DNA of 64,000 nucleotides, taken from positions 51,114,717 through 51,178,716 of the forward strand of contig JACSVZ010000002.1 in NCBI GenBank assembly GCA_014706295.1. The letters are read 5' to 3'. A program made the translations under genes and the position numbers. This document shows positions 14,216-24,130 of the stretch, one piece after another. The notes below the pieces were generated by a model. It made no database searches and had not been told where the DNA came from. It saw only the letters and a list, made by a program, of their open reading frames with translations. The stretch comes from Lycocorax pyrrhopterus obiensis. Lineage: Eukaryota; Chordata; Aves; Passeriformes; Paradisaeidae. Positions within the stretch are counted from its first letter, which is position 1. Every line of letters begins with the position of its first letter.

Positions 14216-15503
14216 AGTAGCAGCAGCGAGTGAAAGGTGAGGGGACCCTTTTTGGCCACTAGAGAAGGGCCATACTGTGCCACCTTTATGAGATGGAAAA
14301 ACCTGAACTTTTCCCTGTTTTCGAGGATTCAGGGAAAAGCTGGCATCACAGTGATCTAACTCTCCAAAGGTATGATCACAAAGATGAGAGTCCAACTTTA
14401 AAACAGGACTTTGTCTTGAAAAGTAACTCTGTATAGGGATATACTGCATGTAAACATGAAGGCTCATTTTAACCTTACAAAAGCATTACTATGAAGAGTT
14501 AAATTTGTTTTTCTCCTGTCAATAATGTTGATCCTTTGATATACACACTTTCTTACCAGAAAACACTAACATTTGGCAGAGAGGAAATAAGAATTTACTC
14601 ACAGTAAGACTCCATTTGCCATGCCTAAAATAAAAAATACAAAATGCATCATCTTCACCCAGAATTCTGAGAAAAAGCAGAATAAATTGAACTGGGTCTG
14701 GAAGTAACTGCATCCTTAATATATTTTATTCCAGACATTCAAGAAAACAAATACCAGTGAGGCCCTTCAGGCTCCCAACCAATGGCATAGAACCAAGGCC
14801 TATAGTTTGAAATCTGTTGAATTTTTTTGTTTCATGAGAAAAAAACCCACTTAATTTCTCTAGTGAATAAGTCACCATGGACAAATGGATCAATCAACAC
14901 TTACAGGAATGCGAGAAAATAATGCCTGGCATAGCCGTCATGAGCCTTCATTCAGGCAAAAAAGATTAAAGGCAAGACTACTGTGATTAGACTGAAGTTT
15001 TTGACTGTAGTTACCTAAATGCTACCACTCTTACTTTGTGAAAAAGCACACTCTAACTCTGCTTCTGGTTTTGATGTTTTCAGATGTTTATTGAAAGATA
15101 TGTTTTAAATCTCCATCCTCCTATTAACTGGTTACAGACCACTGTATGGAAGGTCTCTTCTGGGGTGTGTGTGGGCACTTGCTGGAAAACCTATTAGAAA
15201 ACATTAATCTGCTTTTTTTCAACAACAGCCAGATCTGACTTTAAAAAACCTTCATCAAAATCTGCAAGATCTTATCAAATTTGGCTGTAAATTCTGTTTA
15301 TATACCAGGGAAACGTTGTCCTTCATTCCACAGCAAAAAAGAATTAAAATAGCCTTTTCAAACAAGCCAGCTGCTTACATCCTTCTAAAGGAAATGATAA
15401 ATGATTTAAAAAATATTCAAGTGTAATTGAAAACTCTGTAGGAATACAACTGCAAAAGCTGGTGGGTCATGCAATCATACAAAATATACTTGTTTTTCTC
15501 TGA

Positions 15504-15508
15504 CTGAT
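15504..15508. repeat. Target-site duplication, left copy (CTGAT)
   Basis: Five bases identical to 16112-16116, immediately outside the TG/CA ends of the solo LTR. Confidence 0.9.
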
Positions 15509-15635
15509 TGTCATGGTTTAACCTCAGCCAGAAACCAAGCTCCACACAGCTGCTTGCTCACGCCCCCACTGGCAGGACTGGGGAGAAGAGTGGCAGAGTA
15601 AGAGGTAGAAAACTCATGGGTTGAGATAAAGACAG

Positions 15636-15641
15636 TTTAAT
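15636..15641 (-). terminator. LTR polyadenylation signal ATTAAA
   Basis: ATTAAA on the minus strand at the R/U5 border of the solo LTR, in the sense direction for CNTNAP2 transcription. It is a potential premature poly(A) site within the CNTNAP2 intron; use is not shown. Confidence 0.6.
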
Positions 15642-15829
15642 AAGGAAAGAAAAAGCCACACACAAAGGACAAAGGCAGAGCAAAACAAGGAGTTCAATCA
15701 CCATTTCCCCATGGCAGGCAGCTGTTCAGCCATCTCCAGGAGAACCGGGTCCCATCACATGTGATGGTTACTTGAAAAGACAAACACCATTGCCCCAAAC
15801 ATCCCCCTCTTTTTCTTTCCTCCTCTCAC

Positions 15830-15835
15830 TTTATA
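15830..15835 (-). promoter_or_regulatory. TATA-like box of the solo LTR
   Basis: The minus strand reads CAGTATATAAAGTGAG, in the LTR position expected for the U3 core promoter, about 190 bp before the polyadenylation signal. Whether it is active cannot be seen from sequence. Confidence 0.6.
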
Positions 15836-16111
15836 TACTGAACAAGATGCCATACGGTCTGGAACATCCCTTTGGTCAGTTTGGGTGACCTGTCCTGGCT
15901 GTGTCTCCTCCCAGCCTCCCATGCAGCGCCAACTTCCTCATCAGTGTGGCTGTACAAAAAGCAGAAAAGGCCTTGGCTCTGTGTGAGCCCTGCTCAGCAT
16001 TAGTTAAAACATCTCTGTATTATCAACCCTGTGTTCAGCACAAACACAAAACAGAGTCCCACACCAGTCACTGTGAAGACGATTAACTCCACCCCAGCTG
16101 AAGCCAGCACA

Positions 16112-16116
16112 CTGAT
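16112..16116. repeat. Target-site duplication, right copy (CTGAT)
   Basis: Five bases identical to 15504-15508. No mismatch has accumulated, consistent with a fairly recent insertion, although five bases carry little age information. Confidence 0.9.
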
Positions 16117-17619
16117 TATACTTCCATTGCCAGCTAACAAATGAACCTGTAAAGAATACACATGGTTGTTGCACTTCTCAAAGCAGTGGTGCTTGAGAAT
16201 ATCTGCCAGTAACCTCATTACAATTGCAAGTGGAAAATAATGGATTTTTCATTTTGTTACCAGGTGCAAAAAGTTGAAAGAAGAAAAAAACTCATATGGC
16301 ATCAGATTAACAAAAAGATGAAGAATAAAACAAACCTTTTTTTTTTAATACAAATTCCTTTTATATCAAATCCTTCTGAAATATTTGATTTATAAAAAAA
16401 AAAGTTAAAATTAAACAATAAGGTAAATAGAAATATTTTTTTTCTGTTTCAGCCTGAATTTTCTGATTTTAGAAGTATGTTTCTTAATGCACCAAAAAAC
16501 CCCAGACAACAAAATGCAACTATTTTTTTTTTATTATTTTAAAATTTAAGTGGTACCTACTACCAAAAGACACCTATGTTTGTCAATGATCACAACCAAA
16601 AGTAATAAATGAACTGAAACCTGTTCTCACTTATTTTTCATGCCAAAATATATCAACATTTATATAGGAGCAATCACAACTGTCCTTTCCTGGAGAAGGC
16701 ATAGAGAAGAAAAATCTGTACTGAGAATACTTACAAAGACAGATGGTATGTTGGTCTTAAATTACAAAACTCTACTGTTAAATGACTACCATGACCTGAG
16801 AATATCTGGAGGATAAAAGGTGTCCCTTGCCATGACCTTAAGAAAGAAACAAATCTCTTGTCTGACAAAAAGGTAGAAAAAAATACACTAACAAGGAAGG
16901 AAACTTACCAACAGAGCACATATTTGAAGACATCTTTAAAAGTTTGCAAAGAAAAAGTTCACAGTTCATTTCCCTTACTCTCCATAGTTTAGATATGAGT
17001 ATTCATCCATGCACCTTTAATGTCAGAAAGAGAATATCAAGCTATGTTTGTCACTGATGAGCTGTAAAGATGACAGCTAAAAATCAAACACATGGGCCTA
17101 AATAGGTATAGAAGTTTCCAGGACAGAAACATCGAAATTTAAGAGAAGAGAGGAAAAACAGTTGGATGCTTAGCAGAACTCTTTATCCAAACCACTGACA
17201 CAAGGAAAGCTTGGGTAGCTCACAGCAGCCTCTGCTAAATGATTCTTTTAGTTTTGTTTTTCCCTCACATTAAATCCCTGTATATTCAAAGCACTGTCAC
17301 CCACAGCAAGTTAGTAAAGTTTCTAGCAATACATGATTCCACAAAATGAACACTTGAAAATTATTCTTCCTTTCTGCCAGTTAATATTTTTATGCAGTTT
17401 CACCACTTATGTGGACAGAAAAGTGACGAGAAAACTTAGTGGCATATTTATTTTAAGTAGTAAAATATCATAAGAAAAGCTAGGAAATTTTATGCAGATT
17501 ACTGGAGTGCATAAGTACTCTCACCATTTAAGCATATATTCACACAAGTGTCAAAAGTGTAAGAGCAGAAATATGTATGCACACATTTACTAACACATGT
17601 TATTATTTATTTTATTTAG
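16117..17619. other. Intron without recognised gene
   Basis: AT-rich unique sequence with A and T homopolymer runs (around 16338-16350, 16395-16405 and 16522-16534). No repeat family or coding signal is recognised. Confidence 0.6.
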
Positions 17620-17860
17620 CACAGCGTATTTCAATAGGAATCATGACTCTTCAAGGGACTTTGGATTATGCTGGTGAAACAAAATGTCCAGGGTATACCG
17701 TTGAATCTGGCCAAGTGAAACTTGGTATGATTCAACAAAAGGGAAATAAAGAAGCTTTCTCATCTACCTTAAACAGTCGTTTTGATATTTGGATGCAACA
17801 GATTATTCCGGACAATACGGAAGTTTCTCTTTTAAGTGTGTATGACAACCACAGGAGACA
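17620..17860 (+). CDS. Candidate coding exon of an unrecognised plus-strand gene
   Basis: An open frame of about 80 codons lies between an acceptor-like TTTATTTTATTTAG and a donor-like ACA|GTGAGT. It enters at the second base of a codon and leaves after the second base (CA). The peptide runs from RISIGIMTLQG through GETKCPGYTVESG and SRFDIWMQQIIPD to LLSVYDNHRR. It is not low-complexity and is more protein-like than most chance frames here, but I recognise no family. The frame also extends leftward into the T-rich tract, so the acceptor is not forced by a stop. It would be antisense to CNTNAP2, in its intron. In AT-rich sequence of this length several open frames of 100 codons are expected by chance, so confidence is low. 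It joins in phase to 22045-22189. Confidence 0.3.
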
Positions 17861-20800
17861 GTGAGTGAGACGTGGATAGTTATTTAGTGCCAATAGCATG
17901 AAACCAGGCTAAGCAGATTTCAAATAAGTAAATTTCCTAGCAGCAAAGTATAGCTGAATACAGAATTACCTGTCAAAGGAAACAGTGTTTTAACTCAAAA
18001 TCACTACAGGCAAACACGATTAACTACAATGACCGAAAGATCTGTTCAGCCCACAGGTTTTACCACTTCAATACTTCCTAATCTTTTCTTGCAAATATTC
18101 ATTTGGCTCACCCCTTAAGAGCATCTCCAAATCTTATTTTAGTCCTTGTAACATGACTCCATGACCAATGTTTTGATCACTTTACTATCTGTGGAGTAAA
18201 TGTTCACCATACAAATATTCATTATTTCATTAATAACCACAGGACTGTTGCTATTATTTTTCCTTCTGTTCCCTCCCTCTCTAAAAAACAGTCACCAATC
18301 AGAAAACTGAAATAGTCACACTTGACATAGTACAGTACAAATAGTAGAGCTAATAGCTGAAAAAAACCAGGTTTGCAAATACAGGTCATGTGACTTTTGT
18401 TCAGTCCCACTGCTTCCTAAGTATTAGCAAATAGAGCTGGTCAGTGAATGTAAACATCTCCGCTTGCACCCGTTCATGGAGCTTTATAATTGTTCCTGCC
18501 ACCTATTTGCCATGAATACATTGAGTATTTGCACGGCTTTCTGCCATCTCCAAGTGTTGTTTGTTTTTTTTCAAGTGTATCCTACGATTCAGAACTGCGT
18601 CATCTGGAATTTGAAAATTCTTACCATCAGATGGGCAATTGCATCAAAAAATACAGATGTACTGTTTAGGTCCAGAAAATGAGCACACCCATACAAAAAC
18701 TCCTCTGTGAATAAAGGTATCATGAGTGTTTTCCACTCATAGGATTTCACAACCCAGAAGGCCTCCTACAGTAACCTTGAAAAGCATAGCCAAAGCCTGT
18801 GCAATAATGTGCCTATTGCATTTTGTTTTTGTAGGCATTCATCTGCCACAGAATGGACATTAAGGGAACTATACATATGGCAATACTCCTGCAGGAGCTT
18901 GTTATGATCTTCACAAATCAGTAGTAAAAGTACTATATTGTAGTTTTCGTGGCCTCCAGATGCCATGTCTTTGCTGCCTGTCTCAAAAACTCATAAAAAT
19001 GAACATGGTGGAAGATCCATGTCATGTGCCATTGTTCTCCCTCTCCAAAAGAGAGTAAATAAAATTCGGCCATCAGTTTTCATTTAACTGATTTCAGTGA
19101 ACATTTAGACTTTGGTTATATTGCTTTCTTCTTTGTGACTTGCTTTTTGATATACGATGTCACTTCCAGTGTAAAGACCCATTCCCCTTTATGGTTTATG
19201 AAATACATAATTTTTAAAAAAAGCTAAAAGTCCCATTGACTAAAAAGTGGATTTTTTATGCTATATAATAATCTATTTGTTGTGATTTTTCAAGCTTACT
19301 TTGCTCATGCAATTTCTCCATTAATATAATTACTAAGCAAATTCTTTACCCAATTTTAATACTTTTATTAAAAATAAGATATAGTCAGTTTTGCACTATA
19401 GAAAAAGAAACAAAACAAATTTCATTCTGAATGTTGTTGTAGAGTAAGGCCCTAATTCTTTTTTGGTGACTTCTGTGAACTCTTCTGTTAGAAGACAACC
19501 CCACAGATCTCATCCACACAAAATACAGAGATAAAATTTAAAAGACAGAACAGATTTTAAACTTTAAGCAAACCAAAACTAAAAGAAGAAGATTTGGTAA
19601 TGCTATTAACTTCTCCAGGGTACAGATGTGAACTCTAATTGCTCCTCTCTGGAAAACACATCTCTTTTTGAACTTGATTTGCTGGGTAAGGAAGGACATG
19701 GATTTCACCCCTTGTACAAAAAAAGTTAAATGTGTATCTTAAATGCATATACAAAAAAAATAGGAACCAGAAATATGGCAATTAGTGACCTGATGTTTGA
19801 ATAAGGAATTTAATGTGAGGAAGCATTTTTCTTAAAGGTCTGAGGCTAATTACCAGGTTGCAGCAAAGTGCAAGGAAAGAGTTTTTACAGTCACTGTGTG
19901 TGGCTTCCCAATTAAACCCTGTTTGCAATGTGAGAAAATCTGATTTTTGTATCTGAAGTTATCTAAATAAAAGAACACATTATCTATTAACAAAAAGAAA
20001 AATTGTGATATATTGGGCAGCCTTTTATTTAGGTAATAGTTCTAAAAATAGGGGCAGATTTGACTAGAAGTCTGTCTTTTAATCAGGCTTTTAAAATTGG
20101 TGATTACCTAAATGGGTAGTTCCTTAAATGACAGTAGGATTAATCCGCAAATCACACTGGTTAATGGCAGTGCTTATATTTTTATGCAAATATATGCACT
20201 TCTAATCAGAAGCTTAAAAACTTGGCCTCTGCCAAAGGACACGTCTACATGGAAAGGTGCAGCATTTACACCCGGCTCCAAATAATTCATTTGAAGACAA
20301 GCTGGGAATTTGTAAACAGTACTCCCTGGTTACAGCGTTCATACCAAAAGGCTGCCTTCCTCTCTCTTTACACAGTGTTTTTTTAGTTTTTCTTCTCAAC
20401 CACTCTGCTGCTCTCTACTGATACCATTTTGGGAACAGTCCAATTCCTGCATGTAAAAACCACACTGCATTCATTATAGGAGAGTTATTGAAAGAAAAGT
20501 CCCTATTCACATAAAACCAGAATATATTATTTTTAGTCTTACATTAAAAAAAAATCTTCAATTATTACTGAAATCACTTCTAATACAAACAGACCAGTAA
20601 TACTGTCTGAGTAAAATTACAAAATTACATTGGGCCACCTTAGTTCTTCTGTGAAGACACATTTAATCGGTATTTTTATGGTTCCATACATTGTGTCCTT
20701 GGCAGATGCTTTTGATTCTCCTCCAAAAGGTCAGCAAGCAAGCAAATTTTCATCAAACAACCAAAATAATTTTGTCAGCAAGCTGTGTTTTACTTTTTCT

Positions 20801-21263
20801 CACATTTACTTTAAGCCTCTAAAATTATCTTGTTGTGTACCTACAGTGTTTTGTCTGTTCTCTTCATCAAAATGTACCATTTTTATGTGTAAATATTGCA
20901 GCAAATATCATGGGGTTTATTGTTTGATTCTGCTACATTTTCTTCTGTTAAAGAGAGTTATATATAAAGACAGTAAACTAGATGTTGGTTTCTTGTATCA
21001 AACCCCTGAATTTGCATTTGATGTACAAGCAAGTAGGTATACTTAGAAGAAAGTATTTCTTATGCTGGAAAATTAGCCATGCTGTAGTGTTTGGTATACT
21101 TAAAACAGCATGTAAAACATTTTAGCAGTATGATGGTAAACACTTGTTTATTAAGAGCCATGTACTGAATAATCAGAGCTGTACCTAAAACTTCAGAGGC
21201 TCAGCTTCTCTTGGAGTTAAGAATTAACTTCAGTGTAACTCGCAGGTCCTCAGGTAACAGATA
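17861..21263. other. Intron without firmly recognised gene
   Basis: It contains a 138-codon open frame (20630-21046, plus) that opens with TTG and shows no recognisable family, domain or splice signals. It is rich in Phe, Leu, Cys and Lys, as expected of T-rich DNA. I see nothing else. Confidence 0.55.
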
Positions 21264-21560
21264 TCATAGAAACATGGAACAGTTTGGGTTGGAAGGGAAC
21301 TTTAAAGGCCATCTAGTCCAATCTCCCTGCAATGATCAGAGACATCTTCAAGTAGATCAGGTTGCTCAGAGCCCCAGCCAGCCTGACTCTGAATGTTTCC
21401 ACAGATGGAGCATCCACCACCTCTGTGGGCAAATTGTTACAGTGTTCTACCACCCTCATTGTAATAAATGCCTTCCTTACATCTAATCTAAATTGACTCC
21501 CTATTAGATTAAAACCATTACACTTTGTCTTATTGTAACAGCTTGCACTCTTGTATTTCT
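21264..21560 (-). mobile_element. CR1 LINE, 5'-truncated 3' end
   Basis: The plus strand starts TCATAGAAACATGGAACAG and GTTTGGGTTGGAAGGGAAC, the complement of the canonical CR1 3' end. The minus strand keeps a CR1 ORF2 C-terminal frame with SQFRLDVRKAFITMRVVEH, NNLPTEVVDAPSVETF and GALSNLI. It is truncated at the 5' side near 21560, as most CR1 copies are. It is better preserved than the copy at 2889-3225. It is in the same direction as CNTNAP2, about 1.1 kb beyond the exon. Confidence 0.93.
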
Positions 21561-22044
21561 GCAAATATATCTAACAACCATGTGTACTCCCAGCACAGCA
21601 GCACCAATACCACAGCATCGACACCACAGCAAATTTGATTTGATTTCTCAACTACGTTCCTGCAGACATTGGAAAATTCTCTCTGATTCAATATACATTT
21701 TTAAAACCTTCATTGTATGCAAATAGGAAAAATAATATAAAAAGTCTATTCTTCATGGTTCTATTGATGTTGAATGAAAGTATGTAGTCTTTTGACTATC
21801 TAATCTAATCAAAAAAGTAACTGAAATCACAGATTTTCTTTTTTTTTTGCTGTTTAGAATGGCAAAGGGCTCCAATATGTCTTATGTCATCACTGAAGTC
21901 AGTGATGAATCTTCCTCACTTTATTCTAATGTCTGGTTATTAAAAGACAAATCTCAAATAACATCTTCCAGCTAAAGTACCAACAAATCCAGGATACTGC
22001 CTAAAAATACACAGAAATAGGACATCATAAACTCTGTTTTGCAG

Positions 22045-22189
22045 GTTTGCAGAGTCAGGCACTGGCTGGATTGAACTGAAGGAAGGACATGAGAAACTAA
22101 CCTCGCTTTTCTTAAAGCATTACCAGTTCTGTTCTGAACTACAGAAGCACTTGTATCATCGCTCGCCCAGATTTCAGAAGAAATTCTGA
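22045..22189 (+). CDS. Candidate terminal coding exon, in phase with 17620-17860
   Basis: A TCTGTTTTGCAG acceptor precedes 22045. The first base G completes the CA left by the donor at 17860 to a Gln codon, and the frame then runs 47 codons, from FAESGTGWIELKEGHEKL to a C-terminal RSPRFQKKF, before the stop TGA at 22187-22189. If joined, the two segments give a tail of about 128 residues. The in-phase junction has about a one in three chance of being accidental. I recognise no domain, signal peptide or membrane segment, and no AATAAA was noted directly behind the stop. It could be a lineage-specific gene, a decayed gene or chance. Confidence 0.28.
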
Positions 22190-22298
22190 AGTCACATTCA
22201 AATACTCAAGGAAATATCTCACAAAAACGTGTCACATATTTAGACAATCTGAACCATTCTGATAGAATTCTTGTTTATTGCTTTAATTTTATCTCTAG

Positions 22299-22577
22299 TA
22301 CCAGGCAATAAACTACATCCTGTTTCCGTTTTATCCCTCAAGACCCAACACGACATTTGAATATGATCTCTTCCTCAAATGTCCCAATGAAACTTATACA
22401 ATAACCAAAGCCTTCTACAACAGAAACCACGAAGACGAAAAGGAGCAACTTCAAAGCGCTATCGCAAATTCCAACGTTGCATCTTCCAGAGAAGAACAAA
22501 CTATCAACTCAGAATTAAAGTTCCAACAAATATTACAGGAAGCCTTGAGTAACACAATTAGCAATCCTGTAACTAAG
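22299..22577 (+). CDS. Candidate internal exon (93 codons, phase 0-0), unrecognised
   Basis: A frame without stops or Met fills exactly the interval between TTTATCTCTAG and a GTAAAA donor-like site: 279 bp, 93 codons, symmetric phase 0. The peptide starts YQAINYILFPFYPSRPNTT, has an N-glycosylation-type NET, and continues as a hydrophilic Glu/Gln/Asn-rich segment that looks helical around ELKFQQILQEALSN. It ends only 89 bp before the CNTNAP2 exon on the opposite strand. It follows the stop of the 22045-22189 candidate, so it would have to be an alternative exon or a separate transcript. No family is recognised. A-rich sequence readily gives such residues by chance, hence the low confidence. 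Confidence 0.22.
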
Positions 22578-22628
22578 GTAAAAGTCTTTGAGATCTGGAT
22601 TTAATCCAAAATCCAAAGTGAGTTTTTA

Positions 22629-22814
<186 letters not shown>

Positions 22815-22816
22815 CT
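22815..22816 (-). promoter_or_regulatory. CNTNAP2: 3' splice site (acceptor AG) of the CNTNAP2 exon
   Basis: On the minus strand the exon is preceded by TTTCACTTAG. A pyrimidine-rich tract lies upstream, read from the plus-strand run of purines and A residues at about 22821-22842. The AG occupies 22816-22815. Confidence 0.9.
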
Positions 22817-23934
22817 AAGTGAAAGAAGGAAAAAAAAAAATCAGTTCTAGTGTCTATACGGTTGGCATCCAAATAAATATATATAAAATCCTATAATAAA
22901 TGCCAATCATGGAACAAAACCCCAAAGAATAAGGACTACTATTGCAAACTATAGTCATCAAAATATTGAAAGAGATAAAATTTAAGTTGGTCTTTTGTTT
23001 ACAGTTATAGGAATAGCTATTTACATGCTCAGACACTACTTGTTCAAAAAATATACCTTAGAAGAATAACTATTTTGTACCATGCATAGTAGACCCAGGT
23101 GGTCGTAGATGTAAGGAAGATGCACAGGATCCTTTCTTTGGCGTACTCACAAAATTATAACATGCTAACAGCTACATTCACCTTAATTTTTCTGTGCTGC
23201 AGCTATTGATGTGCTAAATGATGATAATGGCACTCCTAAATTCATAGAGAAGTTAGTAGGAGACATTAATTAGTGTCTTTGAAGTACTTATATATTCAAG
23301 TGGTATAAGAAAGTGAACAGTTCTCTCTTCTGAGCCGAAGAGAAGACAAAGGAAAGCGTACACTGAACAACGACAAAACGTCCTACTGAGCAAGCAGCTG
23401 CTTGTTTTCTTAATCTTGTTCTAGGAATCACAGAACTTCATGGAGGGAATAAAAATTTTGATTCCTTTAAAAATGTGAGCATGCAAGGTAATACTTCATA
23501 GTTCAAGAGCAAATTCCATTTGGGAATGTCTGAATTTTATAATGCTTGGCATAATCTTATCAAACCCCTATTAAATGTAGAGGTTTGCTGGTAGCTTTGG
23601 TTTGGGCTTATTTGTTTTTTTTTTTAAATTTCCTAGAAGTGTAATGGTCAAAGGAAGCTGAATATGGGAAGATATTACATCTTCTACATAATTTAATTAA
23701 ATTATTGATGAAAACGATTCTCAAAATCAAAATTATTTTCTATAGCCCTCCAAACTTAGTGCCCTGACTTGTGCTTTACCAGTCCTTTGCCAGAAAGAGA
23801 GCTGATCTCAGCAGGAACTTGGCATTTCAAGGGTTCCTATTGCTATATGAATCAGTAACCTCTGCTTAATGCATAAACATAGTCAATAGAGAATAAGGCA
23901 GCCTCAGATTAACAAAACACATTCCATTTAGTCT

Positions 23935-24130
23935 CCAGCAGAACAGTACCTTTTAAATACAGCCTTCATTTAAATAAATGGGGAACACGCTTTGTGGATA
24001 ATGCAAATATCAGGCCAAAATCCATTATTGCAAGACTGGAAAATCAATTTGCAGGAGCTTGAAAATTATGCACATTTGCTGTAAAATCTCCTTTTCCGGC
24101 CAAAAGATTTAAAAGTATAATTTAGACCCA
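23935..24130. promoter_or_regulatory. Candidate conserved noncoding / enhancer-like block
   Basis: This stretch lacks simple repeats and transposon similarity. It has a mixed, complex composition with homeodomain- and POU-like sites (GATAATGCAAATATC, AAATCCATTATTGC, AATCAATTTGCA, AAATTATGCAC). This is what noncoding elements conserved among vertebrates often look like, and CNTNAP2 introns are rich in them. Conservation itself cannot be seen here, so this is inference from composition only. Confidence 0.25.

Larger units (their letters stand above)
15509..16111 (-). mobile_element. Complete solo LTR of an avian endogenous retrovirus (ERVL-like)
   Basis: On the minus strand the element starts TGTGCTGGCTTCAGCTGGGG and ends GGTTAAACCATGACA, giving the TG...CA ends of an LTR. 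It is 603 bp and flanked by a perfect 5-bp target duplication, CTGAT (15504-15508 and 16112-16116). A TATA-like TATAAA lies at 15835-15830 and an ATTAAA polyadenylation signal at 15641-15636, followed by CTGTCTTTATCTCAACCCAT, a U5 signature common in bird LTRs of this type. No internal retroviral genes or second LTR flank it, so it is a solo LTR left by LTR-LTR recombination. The 5-bp duplication favours a class III (ERVL) origin; this is inference. It has the same transcriptional direction as CNTNAP2. Confidence 0.92.

Noticed and set aside
13886..14283. Overlapping plus and minus open frames of 115 and 109 codons
   Set aside because: The plus-strand frame includes the CR1 3' end (VFKRHLDN), and the minus-strand frame is its shadow.
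20630..21046. 138-codon plus-strand open frame, the longest outside LINEs
   Set aside because: It begins with TTG, has no recognisable family or bracketing splice signals, and has the Phe/Leu/Cys/Lys content expected of T-rich noncoding DNA. A length near 100-140 codons is expected by chance in 64 kb of six-frame AT-rich sequence.
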